This document shows, piece after piece, positions 18,227-26,548 of a stretch of 64,000 nucleotides of DNA. The DNA lies in the NCBI GenBank assembly GCA_964605775.1, contig CAZSDU010000014.1, positions 1 to 64,000 on the forward strand. Direction: 5' to 3'. The notes beneath the pieces were generated by a model. The model searched no databases. It had not been told where the DNA came from and saw only the letters and a list, made by a program, of their open reading frames with translations. Every line of letters starts with the position of its first letter. Positions within the stretch are counted from its first letter, which is position 1. The DNA comes from CAZSDU01 sp964605775 (lineage in GTDB: Bacteria > Bacteroidota > Bacteroidia > Bacteroidales > FEN-979). Both the position numbers and the translations under genes were made by a program.

Positions 18227-18244
18227 TAACCGTCAAAGTCCCAG

Positions 18245-18811
18245 ATGAAATACCAGGATGACAATCATTACATCGAGCGTGTTTTGAACGGAGATGTATC
18301 TGCTTATTCATCCCTGGTTGCAAAACACAAAAACCTGGTATTTTCTATCGCTCTTAAAATACTGAATAACAGAGAAGATGCCGAGGAAGTGTCTCAGGAT
18401 TGCTTTTTAAAAGCCTATCAGGCGTTGGGTGCGTTTGAGAAAAAATCAAAGTTTTCGACTTGGTTGTACCGTATTGTTTACAATGCGGCCATTTCAAAAA
18501 CGCGAAAAAAGAAACTTGAGGTGATTCCCATGGACAATTATATCATTCATAATTATTCTGAGGATCCCTTGGTCATCGGAACAGAGGAGATGGGGGCAGA
18601 TGAACAGAAAATATTGGTTGACCGGGCGCTGCAAATGCTTAATGAAGAAGATAATTTGCTTATTACATTATTTTATAAGAGTGAAAATTCGGTGGAAGAT
18701 ATCAGTTATATTACCGGACTTTCCGAATCCAATGTCAAGGTCAGGTTGCATCGGATCCGAAAGAGGCTTTATGAAGAGATCTCCGGATTCATGGCAAAAC
18801 AAAGGATTTGA
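18245..18811 (+). CDS. RNA polymerase ECF sigma factor (RpoE-like)
   Basis: Group 4 (extracytoplasmic function) sigma factor that directs polymerase to a small regulon. The 188 residues contain region 2 (about 20-90; FSIALKILNNREDAEEVSQDC, then STWLYRIVYN) and region 4 (about 125-180; helix-turn-helix DISYITGLSESNVKVRLHRI). No region 3 is present. The next gene, 24 bases downstream, encodes a membrane protein that may act as its anti-sigma partner. The divergent neighbour is the large secreted T9SS protein, a possible target. Confidence 0.93.
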   Translation: MKYQDDNHYIERVLNGDVSAYSSLVAKHKNLVFSIALKILNNREDAEEVSQDCFLKAYQALGAFEKKSKFSTWLYRIVYNAAISKTRKKKLEVIPMDNYIIHNYSEDPLVIGTEEMGADEQKILVDRALQMLNEEDNLLITLFYKSENSVEDISYITGLSESNVKVRLHRIRKRLYEEISGFMAKQRI

Positions 18812-18835
18812 CCGGAATTATTAATTTTGTACAAG

Positions 18836-19261
18836 ATGGAAAAAGAAGATTTGAAATACGATGAAGTGTTGAAGAAGCTGATTCAGTGCAGCCCCCTGGA
18901 TTCTCCTTCAGATGGTTTTGTTGAAAGGGTCATGGGTAAAATTCAGGAAAATACTATCCCTGTAGCGATCAAACAGCCTTTTTATGTTCATCTGAAATCA
19001 ATCTTCCCTTTTGTTCTGCTTGGTGCTTTCTGTTTGATCATCTTCTTTACTTCGGATTTTCCTTTTTTGAACCAGTTCCCCGGAAAATCTACTTTTTCCG
19101 ATTCAATATTACCTTATATTACAATGATACTCACCAGCTTTCAAACCATCTTCAGCACGAAATATTTTTCCTATGCTTTTATGATTGTTGTTGCCGGATT
19201 GCTTTTATTTCTTATCGAAAAAGTATTTAGTCACAGGGCAGCACAAAATCGTATGGTCTGA
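18836..19261 (+). CDS. Membrane protein downstream of ECF sigma factor, possible anti-sigma partner
   Basis: A 141-residue protein. The ATG at 18836 is preferred over the TTG at 18827. The N-terminal 50 residues are charged and cytoplasmic in character (MEKEDLKYDEVLKKL), then there are two membrane helices (about 60-80 and 115-135). The short N-terminal region has no clear zinc-binding HxxxCxxC motif. The position right after a sigma gene and the topology suggest an anti-sigma factor or sensor, but no domain is recognised. Anti-sigma function is inferred from context only. Confidence 0.6.
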   Translation: MEKEDLKYDEVLKKLIQCSPLDSPSDGFVERVMGKIQENTIPVAIKQPFYVHLKSIFPFVLLGAFCLIIFFTSDFPFLNQFPGKSTFSDSILPYITMILTSFQTIFSTKYFSYAFMIVVAGLLLFLIEKVFSHRAAQNRMV

Positions 19262-19265
19262 ACTC

Positions 19266-20144
19266 ATGCTTCCTTGTGAAATTACTGAGGCCCTTTGCGA
19301 ATGGTTTGAATATAACCATTCACAATCATTGGTCGTTCATTCCGCCCAGCCCCTGGGTGGGGGTTCAATCAATCAGGTATATAAAATCGACACCAACCTC
19401 GGGATTTTCTGTCTGAAATATAATCTGGTAAAGCGTTTTCCGGAAATGTTTGAAACAGAAGAGAAAGGGCTGTCATTACTTCGGTTTGCAAAGGCGATTC
19501 GGATTCCGGAAACGATCATCGTGCAATCCCTGACTGGCTATGGCTTTATATTGCTTGAATTCATCACTTCTTCTCGTCAAAGTGCTTTATTTATGCAGGA
19601 TTTTGGATATGCTCTGGCTCAGATACATAAAATCAATGCCTTACAATATGGGCTGGATCATGATAATTATATGGGTGCCCTTCCCCAACACAATCTTTTC
19701 CATGATGATTGGGTTTCCTTTTTTATTGAGGAACGGCTTGAGGCTCAGGTGCGTCTTGCCGTAAATAACAAGCGGCTGGGAGAAGAACACATGCTTTCTT
19801 TTCAACGTCTTTACACACAACTGGACCATTTTTTCCCTCCGGAAAAACCTTCATTGCTTCATGGTGATCTTTGGAACGGAAATGTTTTGGTATCGGAAAA
19901 AGGGAATGCTTGTCTGATCGATCCTGCAGTTTATTTCGGTCACCGGGAGGTGGATCTGGCCATGAGTACTCTTTTTGGTGGATTTACCAATGACTTTTAT
20001 GCCTCTTATCAGGAAGCTTTTCCCATGGAAACCGGTTGGCAGGAGCGCATGGATGTTTACAACCTCTATCCTTTACTGATTCATCTGAATTTGTTCGGAT
20101 CGGGTTATCTTGGCTCTATCCTTTCTGTTTTGAAAAAGTTTTAA
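19266..20144 (+). CDS. Fructosamine-3-kinase family protein
   Basis: Kinase-like fold enzyme that phosphorylates protein- or amino-acid-bound ketosamines, allowing deglycation. I choose the ATG at 19266, 4 bases after the previous gene; an earlier in-frame start at 19185 would overlap it. The 292 residues carry the N-lobe GGGSINQVYKI near residue 30, the catalytic HGDLWNGNVL near residue 198 and the magnesium-binding LIDPAVYFG near residue 217, followed by HREVDLAM; all are typical of the family. Its stop overlaps the convergent lutB stop by 4 bases. Confidence 0.9.
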   Translation: MLPCEITEALCEWFEYNHSQSLVVHSAQPLGGGSINQVYKIDTNLGIFCLKYNLVKRFPEMFETEEKGLSLLRFAKAIRIPETIIVQSLTGYGFILLEFITSSRQSALFMQDFGYALAQIHKINALQYGLDHDNYMGALPQHNLFHDDWVSFFIEERLEAQVRLAVNNKRLGEEHMLSFQRLYTQLDHFFPPEKPSLLHGDLWNGNVLVSEKGNACLIDPAVYFGHREVDLAMSTLFGGFTNDFYASYQEAFPMETGWQERMDVYNLYPLLIHLNLFGSGYLGSILSVLKKF

Positions 20145-21520
20145 AGCGGATTTCTTTCTTTCCACATTTCTTTAAAGCTTTTCGGGGCTATTCTGGGAAG
20201 TACTCTCCGCTTTCCCCAATACTTTTTCCCAAATCGGCGGATCATCCTGTTTTTTAATCCAGGGCCTGGTTTATCCAGCATCCATCGATGAAGCATGATC
20301 ATTTTCCAGGTGAAAACAATTTTCCTCCACATGAATGTGGAATACTTATGTTTTATCGCTTCGTTTCTGTTGCGTAACAATAATTCATGAAGCGGTATTT
20401 TCACCGGACAAACTTCTGTGCATTTACCGCACAAGGAGGAGGCAAAACTCAGGTGATTGTATTCCTTTAGCCCAAGATAATGCGGAGTGATGACAGAGCC
20501 AATCGGACCCGAATAGGGCGCATGATAGGTATATCCGCCAACGCTTCGGTAAATCGGACAGGCATTCAGACAAGCGCCGCAACGGATGCAGGAAAGCGCT
20601 CTGCGCTGCGCTTTGAACTTAAGCAATTCTGTACGGCGGTTATCCAATAAAACAACATACATCTCTTCCGGACCATCATGTTCTGTTTCTGTTTTCGGAC
20701 CGAATACAATATTATTATACACTGTGATGTTCTGCCCTGTACCATGTTGGGCCAGTAAAGGAAGAAAAAGGTCAAGGTCTTCAATAGAAGGTATCAATTT
20801 TTCTATTCCCACAATGGCGATATGAATTTTAGGAAAAGCCATGGAGAGGATGCCATTTCCTTCATTCTCAGTCAACACCACCGCTCCCACATCAGCAAGA
20901 AGAAAATTCCCACCGGTTATTCCCACGTCGGCCCTGATGAATTCAGCGCGAAGTTTTTCCCTGACAAAAGCCGTAATTTGCTCTGGTTGACTTTCTTCAG
21001 GTAAATTGAATTTCTCATGAAATAACTTTGCAACATCCTCTTTTGATTTATGCATGGCCGGAGTGAGAATGTGGTATGGTTTTTCTCCGGCTATCTGAAC
21101 AATGAATTCCCCCAGGTCAGTTTCGTAAACTTCACGCTTGTTTTTTTCAAATAATTCATTCAGTTCAAGTTCTTCGGAAACCATTGTTTTCTGCTTAACA
21201 ATTACCCTGGCCTTAGCCTTTTTAATGATATGCATGATTTCTCGCTGGGCTTCACGCTCCGAAGTCGCCCAGATTACTTTTCCACCCCGTTTTTCGAAAT
21301 TATTTTCAAATTCTACAAGATATTTATCCAGGTTATTGATGATCTTATGTTTAATGTTGGCTGCTCGTCGTTTTGCAAGTTCCAGGTTTTGATATTGTTC
21401 CTTCCCCTTTATAACAGCCTGATCATAACGTCCTATATTATAATCCAGTCTTTTTCTATGTTCTTTATCAAAAGATTTTATCTTGGCTTCTTCAATAAAA
21501 TTGGAATAAAGTTGATTCAT
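20141..21520 (-). CDS. lutB: L-lactate utilisation iron-sulfur protein LutB
   Basis: Fe-S subunit of the LutABC lactate oxidation system. The 459-residue protein has an N-terminal LutB/LutC-type domain (about 60-290; TGGNFLLADVGAVVLTENEG) and two ferredoxin-type clusters, CIRCGACLNACPIYR near residue 310 and CGKCTEVCPVKIP near residue 355, followed by a basic C-terminus. lutA and lutC are not adjacent, so the other subunits must be elsewhere. It lies 10 bases after rpiB and probably shares its transcript. Confidence 0.92.
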   Translation of the reverse strand: MNQLYSNFIEEAKIKSFDKEHRKRLDYNIGRYDQAVIKGKEQYQNLELAKRRAANIKHKIINNLDKYLVEFENNFEKRGGKVIWATSEREAQREIMHIIKKAKARVIVKQKTMVSEELELNELFEKNKREVYETDLGEFIVQIAGEKPYHILTPAMHKSKEDVAKLFHEKFNLPEESQPEQITAFVREKLRAEFIRADVGITGGNFLLADVGAVVLTENEGNGILSMAFPKIHIAIVGIEKLIPSIEDLDLFLPLLAQHGTGQNITVYNNIVFGPKTETEHDGPEEMYVVLLDNRRTELLKFKAQRRALSCIRCGACLNACPIYRSVGGYTYHAPYSGPIGSVITPHYLGLKEYNHLSFASSLCGKCTEVCPVKIPLHELLLRNRNEAIKHKYSTFMWRKIVFTWKMIMLHRWMLDKPGPGLKNRMIRRFGKKYWGKRRVLPRIAPKSFKEMWKERNPL

Positions 21521-21530
21521 TTCAGCTCAT

Positions 21531-21980
21531 TTATAAAATGTTTAAAATTTTTTCCACCCTTATTTCATGTCTTTCCCCTTCAAATGGAGTCGATATAAAT
21601 TTTTTAAGGTACTGTATTGATTCCTCTTTACTGACAAATCTTCCAGGCAAAACCATGATATTGGCATCATTATGTTTCCTGGCGAGACTAGTAATTTCCT
21701 CATTCCAACAAATTCCCGCCCTCACTTTTGCATATTTATTAGCTACTATGGCAACGCCATTACCGCTTCCGCAGATGAGAATTCCACAGGCAAAATTTCC
21801 CAAATGTACAGCATGAGCCAGTGGATGAGCCACATCGGGATAATCCATCCTTTGCTCAGAAAATGTTCCGAAATCTTTTACTGTATAATGTTCTGAAAGC
21901 AAGAAGGCTTTCAGGTGTTCTTTAATTTCAAATCCGGCATGATCCGATCCTATAGCAATACTTTTTGTTAATTCAAACAT
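21531..21980 (-). CDS. rpiB: Ribose-5-phosphate isomerase B
   Basis: Interconverts ribose 5-phosphate and ribulose 5-phosphate in the pentose phosphate pathway. The 149 residues show the RpiB/LacAB pattern: AIGSDHAGFEIKEHL at the start, DYPDVAHPLA, the catalytic cysteine in GILICGSGNG near residue 71, and RAGICWNEE. The ending KFISTPFEGERHEIRVEKI is common in Bacteroidetes. It stands divergent from nadA across a 441-base AT-rich gap. Confidence 0.95.
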   Translation of the reverse strand: MFELTKSIAIGSDHAGFEIKEHLKAFLLSEHYTVKDFGTFSEQRMDYPDVAHPLAHAVHLGNFACGILICGSGNGVAIVANKYAKVRAGICWNEEITSLARKHNDANIMVLPGRFVSKEESIQYLKKFISTPFEGERHEIRVEKILNIL

Positions 21981-22421
21981 TGTTCAAAGAATTTTTACAA
22001 AAGTAAGGATTATGACATCATTTTTAAGGGAAGTGTTCAAAATCAATTTTTTAAAATTTTAACCATTTAATGTTAACAACTGATTAATTTTGTTGCAAAA
22101 TATTGATAACATCATACTTTATTTGGAAAGCATTCATAAAAATATCAGGTTTTGTTTATTTCTATTCATTTTTACAATTCTATTAACATTTATTATCCAT
22201 GATTAATCATATAGTTTTTAACAAAAATATTTTTAAAAAAATACTTACAAAGTAGTTAATTAATTATAATTCAATTTAATATATCTGAAATGAATGTTGA
22301 TAATATGTTAAAATCAAAACAATAAATTAAAAAACAAATTATTTTAAAGAAAATAATCAACCATTTCAACAGACATTATAATAAACAATAAAATATAATA
22401 TTCTTTTATAATTAAAATACA
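21981..22421. other. AT-rich divergent intergenic region, possible origin or regulatory region
   Basis: A 441-base stretch without genes between divergent rpiB and nadA. By eye it is about four fifths A+T, far above its surroundings. It has poly-A and poly-T runs and three 9-mers close to the DnaA box: TGTTGATAA (22295-22303, one mismatch to TGTGGATAA), TTATCCATG (22193-22201, two mismatches) and TATTGATAA near 22101. No clear TAnnTTTG promoter or hairpin was found. It may be a replication origin, a large regulatory region or a transferred segment. Confidence 0.4.
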
Positions 22422-23360
22422 ATGAATCAAGAGTCTGATGGAGATTTAATGAGAAAAATAGTAGAGCTGAAAAGGAAAAAAAATGCTATAATTTTAGCTC
22501 ATTATTATCAAATATCTGAAATTCAAGATATTGCAGATTATATTGGGGATAGTTTAGGACTTGCACAACATGCTTTGCAAACTCAGTCAGAAATTATTGT
22601 TTTTGCAGGAGTACATTTTATGGCTGAAACAGCAAAAATACTTAATCCCTATAAAAAAGTTCTTCTTCCTGATTTAGAAGCAGGTTGTTCCCTGGCTGAT
22701 TCTTGTCCTGCAAAAGAATTCAAAAAAATTATCAAAGAACATCCTGATCATAAGGTTATTTCCTATATTAATTGTTCTGCTGAAATAAAAGCATTGTCGG
22801 ATGTTATCTGTACTTCAGGAAATGCTTTAAAAATAGTAGAATCATTTCGCAAAAATCAAAAAATTATCTTTGCACCAGATAAAAATCTTGGAAATTATAT
22901 TAACCAAATCAGTGGAAGAAAGATGCTTCTCTGGGATGGAATATGTGAAGTTCATCATATCATTAAAACAGAAGCAATTATAAAATTAAAAATAGAACAT
23001 CCGGAAGCAAAATTGATTGCGCATCCGGAATGTCAGGCGGTGATACTGGAGATAGCCGACTTCATAGGTTCCACCACAGCGCTTCTCAATTATACGATAA
23101 AAAGCAGGGATACAAAGTTTATCGTTGCTACAGAGACAGGAATTTTACATCAGATGCGTAAAAATTCACCGGATAAGCAGTTTTTAATTGTTCCGGCCGA
23201 TAAAACATGCTCCTGTAATGATTGTTCTTACATGAAAATGAACACCTTGGAAAAGGTTTATTCTTGTCTGGAAAACGAAACACCCGAAATTATCCTTCAG
23301 AAAACATTGATGAACAAAGCCAGAAAACCAATCATGAAAATGCTTGAATTATCCGTTTAA
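22422..23360 (+). CDS. nadA: Quinolinate synthase
   Basis: 4Fe-4S enzyme that condenses iminoaspartate with dihydroxyacetone phosphate to quinolinate in NAD synthesis. The 312 residues have the family start AIILAHYYQ, the three cluster cysteines (GCSLADSC near residue 87, AHPECQAV near 204, and the CSCNDC region near 265-270), and the DLEAGCS and STTALLNY motifs. The first 580 or so bases are markedly richer in A+T than the rest of the gene, continuing the AT-rich gap upstream. nadB and nadC are not adjacent. Confidence 0.95.
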   Translation: MNQESDGDLMRKIVELKRKKNAIILAHYYQISEIQDIADYIGDSLGLAQHALQTQSEIIVFAGVHFMAETAKILNPYKKVLLPDLEAGCSLADSCPAKEFKKIIKEHPDHKVISYINCSAEIKALSDVICTSGNALKIVESFRKNQKIIFAPDKNLGNYINQISGRKMLLWDGICEVHHIIKTEAIIKLKIEHPEAKLIAHPECQAVILEIADFIGSTTALLNYTIKSRDTKFIVATETGILHQMRKNSPDKQFLIVPADKTCSCNDCSYMKMNTLEKVYSCLENETPEIILQKTLMNKARKPIMKMLELSV

Positions 23361-23379
23361 CAATAATATTCAAGGAAAG

Positions 23380-24933
23380 ATGAATCAACTATTTTACCGT
23401 TCGGTCCTATTGTTTTTTCTGGTGAATGTTTTTTTTCCGGTAGCAGGACAGGATACTGTCAAAACAAATGGATTCCAGCAATTTTTTTATCCCAACGGTA
23501 AACTTTCAAGTGAAGGAAACATGCAGGACGGTAAACCGAATGGATACTGGAAGTCTTATTATGAGAACGGTCATCTGAAATCAGAAGGGAACCGAAAAAA
23601 TTTTGAGGTTGACAGCATCTGGAAATTTTACAATGAAGAGGGGAGGCTTATCCTTGAGATCAATTATTCCAAGGGCAAAAAAAACGGGTTAAAGATCAGT
23701 TATCTTGAAAAAGAGTCCATCAGGGAAAATTTTAAAAATGATATTAAGGAAGGAATGACATACTATACCTATCCGGATGGCAAAATAAAACTTGAAATAC
23801 CTTTTATTAAGGGATTAGAGCAAGGTTTTGGGAAAGAGTATACAAGTGATGGCACCATCATTACCCTGACAGAATACAAGCGTGGTTTCATTGTGGATCG
23901 TCAGCGGATCAACCGCAGGGATAAAAACAATCTGAAACAAGGTCGCTGGTATGACTTTTACGAAAACGGGAATATCCGCATGGAAGGAACTTACCGGGAC
24001 GATAAAATGCATGGTTACTTCAAGGAATACAATGAAAACGGTGATTTTCTTCGAATCAACAAATATGAATATGGTGTACTGCTAACGGATGCTGAAGAAA
24101 TACAAAAACTTGAGGTTAGAAATGAATATTATCCGGATGGGAAACTTAAAGTTAGCGCAATGTTTCGCAATGATATCCCGGAAGGGATCAGAAGGGAATA
24201 TAATCCCGAAGGGAGGATAGAAAAAGCCTATCTTTACAAAAACGGTATTCTTTCAGGGGAGGGAATTATTCTGGAGGATGGAAACAAAGATGGTCCATGG
24301 AAAGAATATTATTCCGACGGAAAAATCAAAGCAGAAGGAAACTATGAAAACGGTAAGCAGGCGGGGGAGTGGAAATATTATTTTGAAACGGGCAGACTGG
24401 AGCAAATCGGGAGGTTCAACAAACAGGGAAGCCCGGACGGAAGGTGGAAGTGGTTTTTTGAAAACGGACAATTATTACGGGAAGAAAATTACCGCGGGGG
24501 TGTACGAGACGGAATACTGACGGAATATGATGAAACCGGAAAGATGATTACAGAAGGCGAATATGTCAATGGGTTGGAAGAAGGGTTGTGGTTTGAAATT
24601 ACGGGGGATTATTTTTCGCGGGGAACCTACCGTGACGGGATGAGAAATGGAAGCTGGACAGGTTGGTATTTGTTCAGTAACGGGCAGAAAACAGATAGTG
24701 TTCTGAGTTTTACGGGCAATTATATCGAAGATTATCCCGATGGTAAGCATGTTTATTACTGGGATAATGGAAAAATCAAAGATGAAGGGCTGTTTGTTAT
24801 GGGGCGGAAAGAAGGAGAATGGATTAAAAATGAATATGATGGTAGTTTATTCATGGTGATTACGTATAGAAATGGCGTGGAAGTTCGTTATGATGGTGTG
24901 AAAATTAAACCTCCTTTTGAAAAAGAAGAATAG
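23380..24933 (+). CDS. Exported YwqK-like repeat protein
   Basis: A 517-residue protein built almost entirely from about twenty imperfect 20-25 residue units of the MORN_2/YwqK type, with recurring patterns such as FYPNGKLSSEG, YYENGHLKSEG, GxWKxYYxxGxL and YxDGKxK. I choose the ATG at 23380, which gives a signal peptide (MNQLFYRSVLLFFLVNVFFP, cleaved near AGQ), over an earlier in-frame start at 23344 that overlaps nadA. Databases often call such proteins YwqK-family antitoxins, but the export signal and length do not fit an antitoxin. Function unknown; a surface or periplasmic scaffold is plausible. Confidence 0.8.
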   Translation: MNQLFYRSVLLFFLVNVFFPVAGQDTVKTNGFQQFFYPNGKLSSEGNMQDGKPNGYWKSYYENGHLKSEGNRKNFEVDSIWKFYNEEGRLILEINYSKGKKNGLKISYLEKESIRENFKNDIKEGMTYYTYPDGKIKLEIPFIKGLEQGFGKEYTSDGTIITLTEYKRGFIVDRQRINRRDKNNLKQGRWYDFYENGNIRMEGTYRDDKMHGYFKEYNENGDFLRINKYEYGVLLTDAEEIQKLEVRNEYYPDGKLKVSAMFRNDIPEGIRREYNPEGRIEKAYLYKNGILSGEGIILEDGNKDGPWKEYYSDGKIKAEGNYENGKQAGEWKYYFETGRLEQIGRFNKQGSPDGRWKWFFENGQLLREENYRGGVRDGILTEYDETGKMITEGEYVNGLEEGLWFEITGDYFSRGTYRDGMRNGSWTGWYLFSNGQKTDSVLSFTGNYIEDYPDGKHVYYWDNGKIKDEGLFVMGRKEGEWIKNEYDGSLFMVITYRNGVEVRYDGVKIKPPFEKEE

Positions 24934-24935
24934 AC

Positions 24936-25706
24936 ATGAAAATCCAGAAAAAGATCATAAAAAAAACACAAGAAACAAATCAGACCCTGATTCGGCTCAA
25001 TAAATTCATTGCCAATTCGGGAATATGTTCACGCAGGGAAGCCGACAAATTGATTTCTGCGGGTGCCGTAAAAATCAATGGGAAGGTGGTTACGGAACTG
25101 GGGACAAAAGTTTCGCCCACCGATAAGGTTCAATATGATGATCAGACTCTGAGCTGCGAAAAACCCCGATACCTCTTGCTTAATAAGCCCAAAGGATACA
25201 TTACCACGGTTGACGACCCCGAAGAGCGGAAGACGGTGATGGTTTTGATTGCAGGCGCCTGTAAGGAAAGAATTTATCCTGTCGGCCGACTTGATCGGAA
25301 TACAACAGGACTTCTTCTTTTTACGAATGATGGCATCATAGCCAAAAAACTTACTCATCCGCGTTACGGGATTAAAAAAATCTACCATGTGGGATTAGAT
25401 CGTGCCTTAACCAGGGTTGATTTTTTAAAAATACAGGAAGGAATAAATCTAAATGATGGATTCATCAAGGTGGACAGCATTGAATATGTCGGGGATGGTA
25501 AAGACAAGAAAGAGATTGGTATTGAGCTTCACTCTGGCCAGAACCGTATTGTCAGGCGTATTTTTGAACATTTTGAATATAAAGTTGTAAAACTTGACCG
25601 TGTTTATTATGCCGGTCTTACCAAAAAAAATATTCCAAGAGGAGAATGGCGTTTTCTTGAAGAACAGGAAATCAATATGTTAAAGATGATCAGTTCAAAA
25701 TCCTGA
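24936..25706 (+). CDS. rluB: 23S rRNA pseudouridine synthase, RsuA/RluB family
   Basis: Modifies a uridine in the large (or small) subunit rRNA. The 256-residue protein has a lysine-rich start, an S4 RNA-binding domain (about 20-70; RLNKFIANSGICSRREADKLI), and the catalytic domain with YPVGRLDRNTTGLLLFTNDG, where the Asp is the nucleophile, and GQNRIVRRIFEHF near residue 200. It follows the YwqK-like gene by 2 bases and may be cotranscribed. Whether it acts as RluB or RsuA cannot be told from the sequence. Confidence 0.92.
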   Translation: MKIQKKIIKKTQETNQTLIRLNKFIANSGICSRREADKLISAGAVKINGKVVTELGTKVSPTDKVQYDDQTLSCEKPRYLLLNKPKGYITTVDDPEERKTVMVLIAGACKERIYPVGRLDRNTTGLLLFTNDGIIAKKLTHPRYGIKKIYHVGLDRALTRVDFLKIQEGINLNDGFIKVDSIEYVGDGKDKKEIGIELHSGQNRIVRRIFEHFEYKVVKLDRVYYAGLTKKNIPRGEWRFLEEQEINMLKMISSKS

Positions 25707-25714
25707 AGTTGGCC

Positions 25715-26548
25715 ATGAAAGCGATCAGTATTTATATTGTTGAAGACGAATTACTCATTTCAGCCAGCCTGAAATCACAGTTACAAAACTTTGGTTATCA
25801 GATATTGGGAGCAAGTACAAGGGGAGAAACCTGCCTTCAGGAGGTGGAACAGTTAAGCAGCGAGGGGAAGGAGCCTGAAATCATCCTGATGGATATTCAT
25901 CTCAGGGGTCAGATGGATGGCATAGAAACCGCAAAAAAAATCAATGAAAAATTCAACTGCGGGATTATTTTTCTGACCGGACAAAGCACCAAGGAAGTAT
26001 ATGAACGTTCCTTCAAGATTAAACCTTTCGGTTATCTGCTCAAGCCGATTGATATGGAGCAAATGAAAATGACCATTGAAATTGCCGCCTATCAGCGAAA
26101 CCTGGAACTGGAAAACAAGGAATACCAGAAAAGCCTTGAAGTACTTTTAAATATCCGTACCCGTGAAAAAAATGAGATCATGGATCTTTACCAGACCATC
26201 ATTGAAAATTCTCCGATCGGTCTGACGATTATGCAGGAAGAAAAATTTGTCTATGCCAATCAAAGAACCGCTGAAATATTCGGTTATTCCTTAGATGAAT
26301 GGCTTTGTTTGACAATTCAGGATATCATTGGTTTGTTTCATCCTGAAGACCGTCTAAAAGTCATTGAAACATCAAGGGTTCGTCTGGATGGCAAAGAACT
26401 TCCCGGGGGAATGCTTATAAGGATAATCAGAAAAGACGGCCAGATTCGATGGCTTGAAACCAATGTAAAGATGATTTTGTATAAAGGCAATCCGGCACTT
26501 CATCAGACATTTCTTGATGTTACTGAATTTAAAATCAATCAATCATGA
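25715..26548 (+). CDS. Response regulator with receiver and PAS domains
   Basis: A 277-residue two-component protein. The receiver domain (about 1-120) has the acidic pair VEDE, the phosphate-accepting Asp in LMDIHLRG near residue 58, and the conserved Lys in LLKPID near residue 109. After a helical linker comes a PAS domain (about 158-277; ENSPIGLTIMQEEKFVYANQ, then a PAC-like end). No DNA-binding or kinase domain is present, so it may act by protein contact with a separate kinase. The ATG at 25715 is preferred to the TTG at 25709. It overlaps the next start by 4 bases (ATGA). Confidence 0.88.
   Translation: MKAISIYIVEDELLISASLKSQLQNFGYQILGASTRGETCLQEVEQLSSEGKEPEIILMDIHLRGQMDGIETAKKINEKFNCGIIFLTGQSTKEVYERSFKIKPFGYLLKPIDMEQMKMTIEIAAYQRNLELENKEYQKSLEVLLNIRTREKNEIMDLYQTIIENSPIGLTIMQEEKFVYANQRTAEIFGYSLDEWLCLTIQDIIGLFHPEDRLKVIETSRVRLDGKELPGGMLIRIIRKDGQIRWLETNVKMILYKGNPALHQTFLDVTEFKINQS

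Noticed and set aside
19185..19265. Earlier start for the fructosamine-kinase-like gene
   Set aside because: It overlaps the previous gene in another frame; the ATG at 19266 gives a family-like N-terminus and a 4-base gap.
23380..24933. YwqK-like protein as part of a toxin-antitoxin system
   Set aside because: It has a signal peptide, is over 500 residues long and has no partner toxin gene beside it.
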